From NCBI GenBank assembly GCA_003008705.1, contig PDUO01000003.1, forward strand, positions 249,891 through 313,890: a stretch of DNA of 64,000 nucleotides. The letters run 5' to 3'. Each line of letters begins with the position of its first letter. The stretch's first letter is position 1. The DNA is from Pezicula radicicola. Its lineage: Eukaryota; Ascomycota; Leotiomycetes; Helotiales; Dermateaceae. Positions 22,835-35,431 of this stretch are shown here, one piece after another. A model generated the notes under the pieces. The model worked only from the letters and a program-made list of their open reading frames with translations, did not search any database and was not told where the DNA came from. Position numbers and translations under genes: made by a program.

Positions 22835-25505
22835 ATGTCTTCTGTATCAAGAAGGAGACGGAATGGGCAAGCACAAGCGTGCGAACCTTGCAGGAAAGCA
22901 AAAATTCGTTGTGACCATGAAACGCCGAGCTGTGGACGTTGCGTTCGGCGGGACCTCTCCTGTACTTATCACCCAGCCCCAATGACAAAAGCTCGGGGTA
23001 GCATTAAAAGACTTGATGGATTTCCACCAAGCCCAATCACAACCCCTCTAAAAGATTTCCGGAGCCCCAGCTCTCAGAGCCCAAATCTGCCTTCTCTCAC
23101 ACCCACGCCGACACCCAGTGAGATACCGCCAAAAGGATTATTCCTCAAACCTCCAACATCTTATGGTACCACCAGGTTTTCTGCTGTGTTCTCTGAAAAT
23201 CAAGCTAGCTTTGCTCCGGCTATGGTAGATTTTAATGAAGAGGATGAACATGGGAAAGAACACAATACAGATTCAAGTCGATACGAGGAAGCCGCCACAA
23301 CTGCCCGGAAAGAGTTGGCCATAACCACATTGATGAATTTCCCAACAGCACGAACATGCGAGATCATCCTTCAGGGCACACCTTTCATGGTCGATATATG
23401 GACGTCCCCAACCATGTCGCGTCACTGTCTCACTCAGATCTGGTCAGAATACGGTGTACATCTAGGCGAGCGCAGATGCAGAGCCAGCGTCTCCCAAATG
23501 GCCAATGACTTGTTCGAAAATACTAAGCTAAGTATCCGCGCAAACGAGAATTCGCGCTGGTTCAATTGGTTTGGTGGATGCCGTCTGCGTTGGGAAATGT
23601 TAGGGACTATATTTACGTTCGCAGGCTTCGCCTTCATGCATTTGCAGGAGTGGGACCCTATTTTCAGTTTACCGGAACAGGAGGGAAGGAATCGGAAGAC
23701 TGCAGCGGACAAAATGAGAGCTTGTGCTGAGTCTTGTCTACAGCTATGCCAAGATACCGAGACTAATGATTTGACGGTGATTCTTATGAAGAATATTTGG
23801 AAGCTGCAGAGTAATATCATTAGTGACGAAAGTGAGATTTACAACTCCTCCGAATCTATACGCGCTATATGAAATGATAATAATACTTATAACTCTAGGT
23901 GATAAAATAAGGATCGGGTCAGGGATGGTCGCCTCGGCCTTCATCACCGCGGGACTACATCGTATTACGCATATTCCGATTGAAGAGATAACACCTTCAG
24001 CGCAATACCGCACCGCCATTTCCGCATCACTCTATTACTTAGATAAATGCGAGTCCTTGTTTACAGGTCGCCCACCACTATTTGACCATCACTATTGCAC
24101 CTACCAACTCCCTCTCGATCTAAGCGAGGAGGAAACATTCGGCGACCCTAACGTCTTCGCTGCTGCGAAAGCAAAACTAGACAGTGATGGATGGAATACC
24201 GATGGTAAGATATACACGACAACATATTTGAGGGCACTGTGTTTGCAAACGCCAATCAAGGAGGAGATTCTTAGATTAAGTTTAGGAATCAATACACAGT
24301 TCTCAAAAGAGCAGATAGAGTAAGCTGCCAAAATAACTAACAATACCCTCTCCTTTTTCTGAATTGTTCAAAACTAAGATTCATCAACAAAAAGGAATCT
24401 CAACACCCATTTAAACAAAATCGTCTCCTCCTACCCACCCCACATCCAATACCGCAACACAACCCACACAAACACCACTTCCCAGCAAACCCCACCCCGT
24501 CTCCCAGCCCGAGAACTCTACCTAACAACACGCATCCACCTCGACGTCCTACAATGCCGTTTCCTAATCCAACGTCTCGCCGTCTCTCGAAACTACACAA
24601 CAAGTCAACAACTCTTCAATATTGCCTATGAAACTATGACAGTAGTCCTAAGCCTCTGGTTAAATCGAGATCAACTCTATAATTGGAATTTCGCATTTGA
24701 TTGGATCGTTGTTTGTTATGGTATTCCATCTGCTGGTGTTTTAAGTCTTGAACTTTTAAATTCTATGAAGGTTGGGGAGGAGAGGTGTGGGCATGGAAGT
24801 GGAATTGGGATGGGGAAAAGTGGTGCTGAGAATGGAGGAGGAGGACCGCCGAAGCAACAGGTGATGTTTTCAAGGAGTAACGTTATTCAAAGTCTTACTA
24901 TGTTTATTGCTTTCTTAGCTTGGATTCGTCCCACGGATGGGAATCGGGAACTTTGTTGGAGGTTGAAACGTGTTGTTAAGAGGATTGTTGATTCGGTTCT
25001 TGATTCTCCTTCTTCTTTTGCTACTTCTTTATCTGGTGGGGATCATGTGAATAATCATCATGGCGGTAATCATGGTAGTAATCATAATAATAATTATGGG
25101 GGTACTGCTGGTGCTGGAGCTGGTGTTGGAGCTGGAGATGAGGGTTTAGGAAATGGAAATGGAAATGGTGGAGATGAGGGACATGTTCAGGGTTTGGGAT
25201 TACTTCAACATGGTGGTTCTCAGGATGCTGTTGCTGCTGCTACTACTAGTGGTTTCAATGATCATGATTCTCTAGGTGCTTTTGATGGAAATGGAAATGG
25301 AAATGGAAATGGAAATGGAAATGGGAATGGGAATGGAAATGGGAATGGGAATGGAAATGGGAATGGGAATGGGAATGGAAATGAGACAGCTATTTCTTAT
25401 GCTGGGTTTGAGGATGGGTTTTTGGGTGCTTTACAGGCTGATGATTTGTCTTGGTTGAATACTATTGATTGGACTAGGGGGGAGTGGTTGGCGGATTTTA
25501 GTTAG
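22835..25505 (+). CDS. Zn2Cys6 transcription factor with low-complexity Gly/Asn tail
   Basis: Nuclear regulator. Exons 22835-23831, 23899-24319 and 24395-25505 join in frame to 842 residues. The zinc cluster C-x2-C-x6-C-x6-C-x2-C-x6-C spans residues 16-43 and is preceded by a basic run. The middle (about 150-620) has the helical texture of the fungal transcription-factor regulatory domain. The C-terminal quarter is rich in Gly, Asn and His and holds sixteen consecutive Gly-Asn pairs coded by 25287-25382. The last 25 residues are acidic and aromatic (DDLSWLNTIDW), like an activation segment. The second intron's AAG acceptor at 24394 is the least certain junction; it is supported by the open, charged frame between 24395 and the downstream ATG. 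Confidence 0.85.
25287..25382 (+). repeat. Hexanucleotide microsatellite (GGRAAT)16
   Basis: Sixteen perfect-period units of GGAAAT or GGGAAT inside the zinc-cluster gene, read as Gly-Asn. Period six keeps the frame whenever units are gained or lost. Confidence 0.95.
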
Positions 25506-27000
25506 GGGGTGATTTTGATTTTTGGTTTTTGTTTTGTTTGGGTTTGTTCTTTGGTTGGGGGGGTTTTTTATGAATAATGATGAGTAAGTACCTTATATAT
25601 AGAAAGTGAGGTATTCGGAAGAGATGTGTTGATTTTAGTGTAGGTGGCTTGGTATTTGAGATTTGGCTTTGGTGAGGTGAGATGAGGTGATCTATTGCAA
25701 CCTCATTATAGTTCACTCCACTGCTATCTCTCTGACTACGTACGAAGGGTACTTCTGCAACTATCTATCAAGATAATAGTTATCTACTTCAGCGCAGAAA
25801 TGATCAATTTTAGGATATCTAGGAGGTATTAGGTACTGTTTACATCTACACACGCTGGATTCACTGCCTCTACATTCTCTCTTTCTACAAACATCTTTCT
25901 CCGGCCAACCAAAATCACGAAAAGTTATGTAAGCCTTCCTTCTGCAGCAGCTATCACAGTTTCAGCATCGAAATCGAAGAGTAGGTATTATTTGGCAAAA
26001 GGGGGACTGGCTGTACTGGCTATCAAGGTTCTTGCTAATGAGCTGTGGAGAAATTGAAATCAATTTGTATCAGAAGAAATGGGACTGTTACAGCATAGAA
26101 TGGACAGCGTCGCTTAACTACGTCATGGTTGGACACTCCTAATATCCCTTTCTCCCGATATTCTGGCAAAGCAATTACTAGAGATTGGAGTCTTTTAATG
26201 GAGGACTGCTTTTTATTGAAGATATAAAGAGATGAGAATCAAGAGTCTTTCTTCTCTGATGTTATACCAACGATAAAAGAATACCTACCTTCTAAACAGC
26301 AGTGCAATCCTGAACTTTAGAGATCGTCAGGTTCCTTACTTATCAGCTTATCTTAGCGTCATTACCAAGTGATCTTATAGATCGGCTATAAGCATAACAG
26401 CGGCAAATAAAAAGATCTGCACGGGTGCGAAACACCCATGTTTTCCAGTGTACTCTCTCTAAGACCACTACCAGGGATCTTTGAATCAACCAAAGATTCA
26501 AGTTGTCTCTCAGAAGTCTTACAGTATTACACTTTTCTCCAGCACATCAAAGATCTTCAAAGTCATCCAATACCCGAAACAGAATGACATCCTTCACTTC
26601 ATGGTTGTTGCGCGAGTACGAACGTACTGTACTGAAAACAATGCGAAACGGCCGCATATCATCGCGAGGTTTCGACGGTATGGAAGGTAACCCTGCTTTT
26701 TTATACTGTTTTGCTTAGGACAGGTAATCATGATATTAATTCAAACGGTGGAGTCTCGAACGTCTTGAGAGATAGGTAGACCACTTCGTAGCTCATCTCA
26801 TCTCATCTCATCTTTTCTCTTCCTCTGTCTCTGTCCTATTCATGTCCTCATTCAATCCACCCGCGAAATCTTCTGCAATCGAATACCGGTAGCTGTTAGG
26901 AGGAGACTTGGCCATTGGTGTCTGGCAACATCTCATCTGCGACTTCTCGAACCTAAGATCCCTCTCGATTCAAGTCAAGACTGACCAAGTTTCGCTGCTT
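25506..27000. other. intergenic, 1.5 kb
   Basis: Upstream region of the acyltransferase gene and 3' flank of the regulator. A CTCAT pentamer run lies at 26792-26813, and short frames near 26480-26718 show no family likeness. No RNA gene recognised. Confidence 0.55.
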
Positions 27001-28641
27001 ATGTTCAACAACCAGATCCTTCGAATTCGAGAATCGATGTCTCCCACACAATCCCCACGCAGTGCAGCAAAATGGGGAATAGAACTTATGCGACCCTCGA
27101 TTTTGACAAATACAGGAGGCGGCGGTCATCAACGACTACAAGCAGCTAGGAATACGGCATATCTAGACGGACTTCGAGGATTCGCAGCATTCATGGTATA
27201 TTGGCAACACTATCAATTATGGCCACGACCATCAGACGCACCTAATAAAATCATGGAGAACGTATACGGGTACGAAGGAGAATATCACTTCGTCACACTC
27301 CCAGGAATCCGTACATTCTTCACAGGAGGACATTTCGCAGTAGCTGTCTTCTTCGTCATTTCAGGGTACGTCTTATCAAGCAAACCAATATCACTAATCT
27401 ACGACGGAGAATATTCGAAACTTGGAGATAATCTAGCTTCTGCTTTGTTTAGACGTTGGTTAAGATTGTTCTTACCGGTTATTGTCATCTCGTTCTTGTA
27501 TATGTGTTCTTGGCATGCTTTTGGTGGTGGTATCTGGACTTCGAGACCTGATCATCAGTCGAATTTTAGGGATGAGTTTTGGATGTGGTATAATGAGTTT
27601 AAGAATTTTTCTTTCGTCTTTAGGACGGATGATCCGGGCTTTCGGTATAATTTTCCTACTTGGAGTATTCCGGTTGAGTTTAGGGGGTCGATTATTATTT
27701 ATACGTATGTATTATCTGTTTCTTTTTGTGTCTCTTCATTTCATTTATTATTGGTGGATACTTTTTTCATCCCATCTATTTGCTTCATTTCCCCCAAAAC
27801 TTCCTTTCCAGCTCTTGACCTCCGTATTTTTGCTCTTGGATTTCTACATTCATACATACAATAACTAACCCTCCATCCTTCTAGCGCACTCCTAGCCTTC
27901 TCCCGAAGTACACGAAACGCCCGTCTCCTAAGCCAAGTCGGACTAATCTACTACTTCCTCTACATAGTAGATGGCTGGTACGGCGCAATGTTCACATCAG
28001 GAATGCTACTCTGCGAACTAGACCATCTCTCGCGAACAAACAACCTCCCCTTCCCACAAATCATCACAACACTCACACCCTACAAACCAGCAATCTTCAA
28101 CAGCCTCTTCATAATCAGCATCTACCTCTCCGGTGTCCCATCCCACTGTTGGGACATCGAAACTCTCTGGGCCTCACCAGGCTGGTGGTATCTATCCTAC
28201 CTAAAACCAGAAGCTGTCCGCGATTACAAATGGTTTTACCTATTCTGGGCAGCCGTGTTTTTAGTCTCATCAATCCCACGTTTACCCTGGTTAAAAACAT
28301 TTTTCGAAAATAAATTCAATCAATATCTAGGTCGGATCTCCTTTGCGCTTTATTTGATTCATGGACCTGTTCTTTGGATTTTGGGTGATAGGTTATATGT
28401 TGCTGTTGGTTGGTATCATGGTGGTCATGAGGTTAATATTCCGGAATGGATTAATCGGTTTCCTGTTTCTAGTCGGGGTCCGCTTGGTTTGGAATTGTGT
28501 TTTTGGATTCCTCATTTGGTGTTGTTGCCTTTGACGCTTTGGCTTGCGGAGATTGTTACGAGGGTTGTTGATGAACCTAGTGTTAGGTTTTCGCAGTGGG
28601 TTTATAGGTTGACTTTGGATCCTTCTCCTAGTTTGGGATGA
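27001..28641 (+). CDS. Acyltransferase-3 family membrane protein (OafA/NodX-like)
   Basis: Multi-pass membrane O-acyltransferase expected to move acetyl or other acyl groups to carbohydrates or small molecules. Two exons (27001-27704, 27885-28641) with a 180-nt intron give 486 residues. Diagnostic: the N-terminal YLDGLRGFAAFMVYWQH, which carries the family's RG dipeptide and the catalytic His shortly after it. The second conserved stretch is GGHFAVAVFFVISGYVLSSK. FRRWLRLFLPVIVISFL follows, and at the C-terminus RISFALYLIHGPVLW. Helices occur throughout. ATG 27001 is the first in-frame start; Met at 27037 is an alternative. Confidence 0.87.
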
Positions 28642-29071
28642 GATGATCTTTGATCTTGACTTGGGAGAGAGAGGATGATTTTTTGTTTGTAGATTTTGTG
28701 GATTTTTGGTAGATTTTTGCTTGCATAGTATAGCGTATTGAGGTTCTGTTTCTTGTACTTGTACTTGTACTGTTGAGCGAGCAAAAAGTTTGTGTGGGAT
28801 GGGAAATATCATGTAATCATTAGACAGATGGAAAGAGATTTAGAGGAGAGTAGAGTTGAAGAGAAGAGGAAGGAAGAAGGGGATTAATAGTATTGAGAAG
28901 AAGGGAGTTTGGACAATACAATCATAGCTATAACAAAGATATGATGAACATGAGTGAGCTATACAAAGTGTACTACATACTTAAATTAAGACTCGCTTGC
29001 TGACTTGCACATAGCCAGTACTCCGTACTAGCTTCAACACTACGCCAGGTCGCTCCAATAGCATAATAATA

Positions 29072-29244
29072 TGTTGAATAGAATGGTTATCTGGGAAGCA
29101 ACATTCAGGTAGGGTCGGTAGGCCAGGTAGGCCAAGATATTATATTCTATGTAGAACTAAGTATTCCCAAATGGCCTGCCTATGTAGAGTAGCCGAAGGA
29201 GGACGATTACAATGAATACGAAAGCATTCCCATTTAATTCAACA
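29072..29244 (-). repeat. Dispersed TGTTGA...CAACA repeat, copy 1 (solo-LTR-like)
   Basis: 173 bp bounded by TGTTGAAT and ATTCAACA inverted ends. It shares blocks with the copies at 30137-30286 and 52890-53033: the first ~25 bases, TAGAACTAAGTATT, a GGCCT-type segment, GTAGCCGAAGGAGGAC, and the end ATTYAACA. Read on the minus strand it starts TGTTGAATT and ends CA, as retrotransposon LTRs do. No clear target duplication (TAATA on the left, CACCT on the right). Confidence 0.6.
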
Positions 29245-30136
29245 CACCTCTGAAGAAGCTTGTGAGATGTCTACATCTAGATCCATGCTATAGTATTTTG
29301 ATGAGAAATAACTCTCTTTTCTATGTATCTCTTCCCCGTTTTTTGTGTTCCTGAAACTATATATCCACCACCAATCCTAAGTGATAGTGTCCCTCAATAC
29401 GTATATCCTTCCTTTAATACCTTATGTATACTTGTGTAAGTCGGTACGAAGTATCTGAGTCTAAAGGCTTGGACGGCGGAGTTACGGAGGACTTATATAT
29501 CTTGGCTGATTCGTGGGGGAGAGGGGAATTACGATCGGAAGTTCGGAATGGACTTGGTAAGACAGTTGAGTTGGCGTTACTTGAAGATTTGAAGATTCGA
29601 GGCTTTGTTGACTTGACTGAATTGTTGGTAAATATGACAAGCTGCGACGAGTAGTATTTTGATTGACTGGAGTTGATTTGATGTGACTTAAAATTTGTGT
29701 AACTTGATTAAGTGCCTTGATTGAATGATGACTTGACTTAACTGAATAATAAGTGCGACGAACTTGCGCTTAATTCTGGTCCTATGCTGCGAAGGTAGCA
29801 CTTGTGAAGATATTGAACTTCGAAGGGTTCGCAAACTCTTTCTCTTTTGATATTGGGCACTTTGGTTGATTTCGAAAAGTTGACATTTTTTCTCGATATC
29901 GGAGAGTCTCTGCTCGGAAAAGGATTCGAGGTTTTTCACCTAGGTACCTTAGCTTTGAATTGTGTAATCTGATGATGATGATATTGACGCGCAAAGGCTT
30001 GTTGTTGTTGACTTTGAAATTGATGCTAAAGTCAAGTAACTAATTAGTTGTCGTACCGCATGATTCATGACAGATAGATGACCTGCCTTATCACTATACG
30101 ATTCAGCGTGAAGAGCTTCTGAGCTTATAACACGTT

Positions 30137-30286
30137 CGTTGAAGGGAAATGGTTATTTAGAGAGCAATAATTAGACAGGAGAAGGTGTTGTATATGTATA
30201 GAACTAAGTATTTCGAAATAGGCTTATTTATAGTAGCCAGAGGAGGACAATCATATGACAATTCCTATTTTTAATTCGACATAACA
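30137..30286 (-). repeat. Dispersed TGTTGA...CAACA repeat, copy 2 (solo-LTR-like)
   Basis: About 150 bp aligned by eye to copy 1: CGTTGAAG..ATGGTTAT at the left, then TAGAACTAAGTATTTCGAAATAGG, then TAGTAGCCAGAGGAGGACAA, then AATTCGACATAACA at the right. The minus strand contains CTATAAATAAG, a TATA-like element expected in an LTR promoter. The right end carries a small insertion relative to copy 1. Confidence 0.55.
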
Positions 30287-32091
30287 TATCAATTTTTTGA
30301 AACCAAGCAAGGTTGCTCTTGGATATCTTTCGCACTGCGACGTATGTACGGACATACAGTTACTCCCATTGAATGTGAGTGACATCTCAACGTCAAGAAC
30401 TTTGCTTCGCTTGTCGGTGTCTTCTTGCTTGGGGGGAATTATCTCTCTAGTCTCTGGTACGCATCGGGAATACTCTTCCTCTTCATGTGTGCTCTCCCCT
30501 TCATCAGTGTCACTATAAACACTAACAATAGTATTTCGTAAAACAGCTCTTTGATTAACAAATCTTTTTAAAAAAAAAAAAAAAAATTGGCCCAAGAGTG
30601 CCAATTTAATATTCCTGATTTCAACTTAATTGCAATGTTGATAAGCTTCTGATTGAGCAGTTAGCAAGTGTTTCGTATAAATGAAGTTATCTGAACTCTA
30701 TCAAAATTGAGGGTTGATGCCACTATAACAAAATGCCGAAGCTTTCACACACAGCAACAGAAAGGAAGTCCAACAGTAGCTGAACGGTTGGAGAGAGAAT
30801 TAAAGCAGTGAATTTTGGCCCTGGAAGGACGGTACTACTGCCGTAAGTGGCTTATAGAAGCACCACTTTGCGATCTGCCGTTCTCTTCAATTGCGTTGCG
30901 TCAAAGAAGGTCTTGGATTCCTCAATCAATACAGCAAAAAGCATAACTTTTACTATTTTTGGTACTGTATGTGCGATCGATACTGTGGATCTATGGTCTG
31001 TTTGTTTCTTTTGTACACGTCTGATAAGGCGTTCTTCAAATATTGCGAAGTGGCTGTGTCGCTAACAAACTGGGATGGGATGGGATGGATGGAGAAGTGG
31101 TGAAGCTAAAGAGAAAGTTCTCGCAATTTCGGTATCCTCAGGGTGTCGCAATCTTTCTGGCACCACACGCACTGTTTAACAGCTGCCGTTCGTTAGCCGG
31201 AGCCTCCGACCACATACCGGCACCACGGTAACCCTTCCCTTCGTATACTTATCAAACGAGTGTTAAGGCCTCTAACTTCATTGGGCATCCCGGGCTTTCC
31301 TCTCCTCAATATGATATCAATCGTGATCATTTTCGACACCAAAACGATATAACAACGAGCTTGCAAGATGGAGTATGGAGTATCTCCATTCAATCAAGAA
31401 GATCTTCATTCCAATGACACTTTTCACAGACGATCTGGAGTGAGGGGAGAGAAAAGAGTGGGATGTCATCGTCATTACGCTCCTTTACACGTGATAAAAG
31501 GGGTCCTGGCACTCGGATGCATCGGCTGTGCAGTGGTAGTGGTGTTGACCCCCAAACGCCGATACCCTCAGGGGCTGTCAGGCTTCTTCACCAATGATGG
31601 TCCCAAAGATTTGAAGATTTGCATCACGCCACGCCCCACAACGTTGCATGTTAAAAATACTCGATCGCTTAAGGAATAAATGATGGGTCTTTATCAACAC
31701 AAGCTTTGCGGGAGGCAAGGAACTCATCTCCCCCCTTCCGTATCTGGTTCATGTTGGGATCTGGCAGGCATATATATGGGTCGCTGTGGAACTCGGGGTG
31801 TCTTCGGACGCATGGGGAACTGTGATTTTTGGAGACAGGATGCGTGGCCGAGAGGCTGGATTGTTCTTCTCTCCTGACGTCGTAGGCGGCTTTTTTCTTT
31901 CCATCTCCATCTTTCTTTTCTCTTGTATCTTTGCAAATACTGCATTGCTCCCTTTACTTTCGTTTGGTTCGTTGTTTCCTTGGACAAGTGCTATACAGTA
32001 CTTTGCTGTACTGTTTCTCACAATTGGGCCCAGGCCAAGTTCTGGCATATTTCCTATTATACGCTCGTTCTGTTTGATCAATTGAGGAGCT

Positions 32092-34358
32092 ATGGATGAC
32101 ATACAGGAGGAAGTTGTTGCAAGCGGCAGTGGGAGTGGAGATGCCGAAGCTGGAGGAAATGGAAGTCAGTCTCAAGAGAGACATGCACCCCCATCTCCAG
32201 CGGCTGCCAGCCAGCGAGCAAGAAGCACCACTCCTTCAGGGTCCGGAGCTTCGAATCCAGTAGCTCGCCCACCTCTCCCGCCAGCATCGAATTCAGATCC
32301 TCCAGTACCAGGCATCCACCGCTTTCCCACAATGCCGTCTCAAAATCGGGCAAGAGTTCAATCGCCGGCCACAGAAGCTCCAGCCCGCCCCAGAGGCCGC
32401 TCTCTTAGCACACAAAAAGCAGACATCTCACATTCTACCAGTGTTAGTGGCAGGAAAAGTAACCAAGATGAGGACAGGATGATGGCCATTCCGGAATCCC
32501 GGGTTGTGTCTCCCCATCTAAACCGAGCAGAGACCATATCGCAAAGAGAATTCAGGAGCCCCGGGTTGAGGAAGAGGACTACAACTATGAAGACTTCGGC
32601 GAGCATGAGACGGAATGGCACAGTCACTAGTAGGAGGAGGCCAAGTTTAAATATGGGACAGACTTCAGGAGCAGCAGTTGCCGGCGACGGGCAATCCATA
32701 AACTTCTCACTTGCTGGTTCACCCGTGGTACAAGAAGTTGCAGCGCTCAATCAGCCCTACGTCGATCCAGGCTACACACAACTCAACCCGGCGTATGACC
32801 AACCCGTCAATACTCGACCAGTATGGGGTCTTGCAAAACCGCTTCCCAGAGTCCTACGTCCAGGAATGGTGCCAACTCGCAGTGAACTCAGAATTGACAC
32901 TGGAGTCTCGGATAACCAAAACCCTGCAGAAGGTGATCAAGATGTTGATCTCGAGCAGGGGAGAATCGAGCCAACTTTCAAGTTGAATAGAGTCACCACT
33001 CAGCTACAGGAAGTGAGACGACGACGAGAAAGCAATCTTGCTCAATCGTACGACATAATCTCCCCCAACTCACCGACAGCGCTAGGACAGCAAGCTTCAG
33101 ATCACATCGCGCCGTTCCCTGATCTCACACCAGAGGAAGAAGGGATGGTTGCAGATCCCAACAGCCACAGCTCCATTCAGGCAGGTGATCAAGCACAACT
33201 GGATCCATACTATCCAGACGACGCCGCCTCAGCTACAACAGAGAAAGTAGAAGCTGATGAACATGGCGATTGGGTTGGCGAGGAGATACCATTGAAAGCT
33301 TACGACCCCCAAGAAGACGAGATCCACAACCTGCATACACATTGGTCTGTAATCCGAGTTCGTTTCCGAGAACCACTAGCAGAACTCCTCGCAGTAAGTA
33401 AAAAAAGATATCCTTTCTTAACATAATTCACATAAACAAGAATCAAAAAATAACTAACAAACATAACCAGGTAACCGTCCAACTAACCCTCGGTTTCTGC
33501 GCCGACCTCGTCATCACAACCAGTAACTCAGCAGCCGGAAACGAAGAAACCACCGATTGGGCGTGGGGCCTCGCAACAATGGTAGGCATCTACATAGCAG
33601 GAGGAATATCCGGAGCGCACCTAAACCCAGCAATCTCCATCATGCTCTGGATCTACCGTGGCTTCCCACTCCGTAAAGTACCCATGTACGTATTTGCCCA
33701 AGTACTCGGAGCATTCCTCGCGGCCCTAATCTCCTATGGAATCTTCCGAGATGGAATTTTAGATTTCGGCGGTGCGGATTTAGGAACTGGTGGTACTATG
33801 GGTGCATTTATTACATATCCTCGACAAACATATATCGGTGCAACAACAGCCTTCTTTACCGAATTTACAGGAACTACCATCTTAGCAATAGCAGTTTTAG
33901 CAATGGGAGATGATACGAATGCACCACCCGGAGCAGGAATGTCCGCCTTTGTCATCGGTCTAACAATAACAGTTTTGAGTATGGCATTCGGATACAACAC
34001 AGGTCTAGCCATGAATCCCTCCCGAGATTTTGGACCTCGTTTAGCTCTCTTGGCTTTAGGATATGGAAAAAGTGTCTTTACTATGCATAACCATTATTGG
34101 GTTTGGGGTCCTTGGGTCGCTACTATTTTGGGTGCTATCTTTGGTGCGTTTTTATATGATGCTGCTATTTTTGTGGGCGGAGAGTCTCCTGTTAATTATC
34201 CGAGACGCCGTATGAAGAGGGCGGCTACTAAGTGGAAGAGGAGGTGGGGTGGGAGGATTAGGAATACTACCCGTAAGGTTAGGAGGCCTGGGAGGGGGTT
34301 GAGGGGGGATGAGCAGAGGGAGACGGAGGAGTTTGTTGGGGGGTTTAAGGGGGTGTGA
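32092..34358 (+). CDS. Aquaglyceroporin with long disordered N-terminus (Yfl054c-like)
   Basis: Water/glycerol channel of the MIP family. Exons 32092-33393 and 33471-34358 encode 729 residues. The first ~420 are polar, Ser/Pro/Arg-rich and without helices, but include RPVWGLAKPLPRVLRPGM, a block I recall before the channel domain in Yfl054c-type proteins. The channel (about 430-690) has the first pore box SGAHLNPAIS and the second GLAMNPSRDFGPR. The second box is therefore Asn-Pro-Ser rather than Asn-Pro-Ala, while its Arg and Asp (the glycerol-type selectivity pair) are kept. The C-terminal tail is strongly basic. The 77-nt intron has a clean donor and CTAAC branch site. Probably plasma membrane, osmotic or polyol transport. 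Confidence 0.9.
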
Positions 34359-35431
34359 GGTTATGGGAGAGAGGAGATGCGCGAATGAGTTTGATGGAGC
34401 AGAGGACGGGGCGGGTGGTAAAAGTAAGTTGGATGGTTGGTGGTTCAATTTTGGAATTTTTGGATGTGGTTGTTTGTTGGTGTTTGGAAATAGAGTTGGA
34501 GTTTGAGGAGTTGGGTAGAAGGAGGTTGGATAGAATAGAAAATGGGAATAGACTAGAAGTTGGTGTAAAGTTTATATTTAAACTTATTGAAATATTACTC
34601 TGACCTTCTAGGTTAGACGGGAGACTAAACAATATGGTCGCTATTATATAAAATTATTATAAGTCTATTAGTATATATCTAACTCTATTATCTATAGACT
34701 AATAATACTTAAGCGAAGGTCTTTAATATGCCTTGGATTTTTTTATTTGCCATCTAATACTATAAGGGAAGGTTGGTACTTTTGTTGCATATAGATATGG
34801 ATATATAGATTCTTTATATATGAATAGGTGACGAGTCTGAATGCAGTTTGTCTATATAAATGCATTCGCTTAATCTAGAGGAACTAAAAAATGTTCTATA
34901 CCTTTCGTACGAAAGGGGGTGGAAGTAATTAAGGAACACGCCCTAGCTAGCTTGACCCCTTATACGCATTTTCTAGCGCTGTAGTATTCATATTACGCAG
35001 CTAGCGTCCATTAAATCGCATTTAAGCGAGGACTTGTAAACAGGAGGAGCGGTGTTCCTTAATTACTTCTACCCCCTTTCATACAATGTACTTACTCCTA
35101 TATAATAAGCTGTATAATATGCCTTAGAGTCTAGGTAGTATAAGGTCTTTTACTGAAGTCAAATACTTACTTTGGGTAACTCACTTTGCTTGGCTACAGT
35201 AGCTTACTTAATTCCGGCATCTAATTTAAAACTTATCCCCCAAGCTATATTTTCTACAAAGCCTGGACCAAGTTCAGTAAATAAAAGAATGACCTAACAA
35301 TTTAACCAAAGAAAAGCTAGCTAGTGATAGCCATACAAATATTGCAACACCCTTGAAATCAGGGTAACTAAGACGTATCCCAACTGTCCTATCTCGCTTG
35401 CTAAAAGCCAAGCTTCCACCTAAACACCACC
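34359..35431. other. convergent intergenic region, partly AT-rich
   Basis: 3' ends of the aquaglyceroporin (plus) and P450 (minus) face each other. About 34620-34880 is TA-rich and RIP-like. A MITE lies at 34908-35083. No gene. Confidence 0.6.
34908..35083. mobile_element. MITE with ~30-bp terminal inverted repeats and TA target duplication
   Basis: Left arm 34910-34939 reads CGAAAGGGGGTGGAAGTAAT and goes on to AAGGAACAC. The right arm, 35052-35081, is its reverse complement with only two mismatches over 30 bases. TA flanks both ends (34908-34909 and 35082-35083), the insertion signature of Tc1/mariner/pogo elements. The ~110-bp core has no frame, so it is a non-autonomous element. The arms have kept their sequence in a region that otherwise looks mutated. 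Confidence 0.85.

Larger units (their letters stand above)
28642..32091. other. gene-free interval with dispersed repeat copies, 3.4 kb
   Basis: No convincing gene. It holds two copies of a TGTTGA...CAACA repeat (listed separately), a 17-A run at 30570-30586, and a GGGAT pentamer run near 31073. A 103-codon frame at 31371-31679 has one hydrophobic stretch but no supporting feature. The last few hundred bases are the promoter of the aquaglyceroporin gene. Confidence 0.55.

Noticed and set aside
24400..24603. Minus-strand frame rich in Gly and Cys
   Set aside because: It is the shadow of the zinc-cluster gene's third exon, whose plus-strand frame continues the regulator.
29424..29654. 76-codon plus-strand frame next to the repeat copies
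   Set aside because: No motif and it sits in repeat-flanking DNA; not enough to call a gene.
31371..31679. 103-codon frame with one hydrophobic stretch upstream of the aquaglyceroporin
   Set aside because: No family likeness, no splice partners; more probably promoter DNA.
34895..34920. 14-bp palindrome CTTTCGTACGAAAG as a regulatory site
   Set aside because: It is explained by the insertion junction of the MITE.
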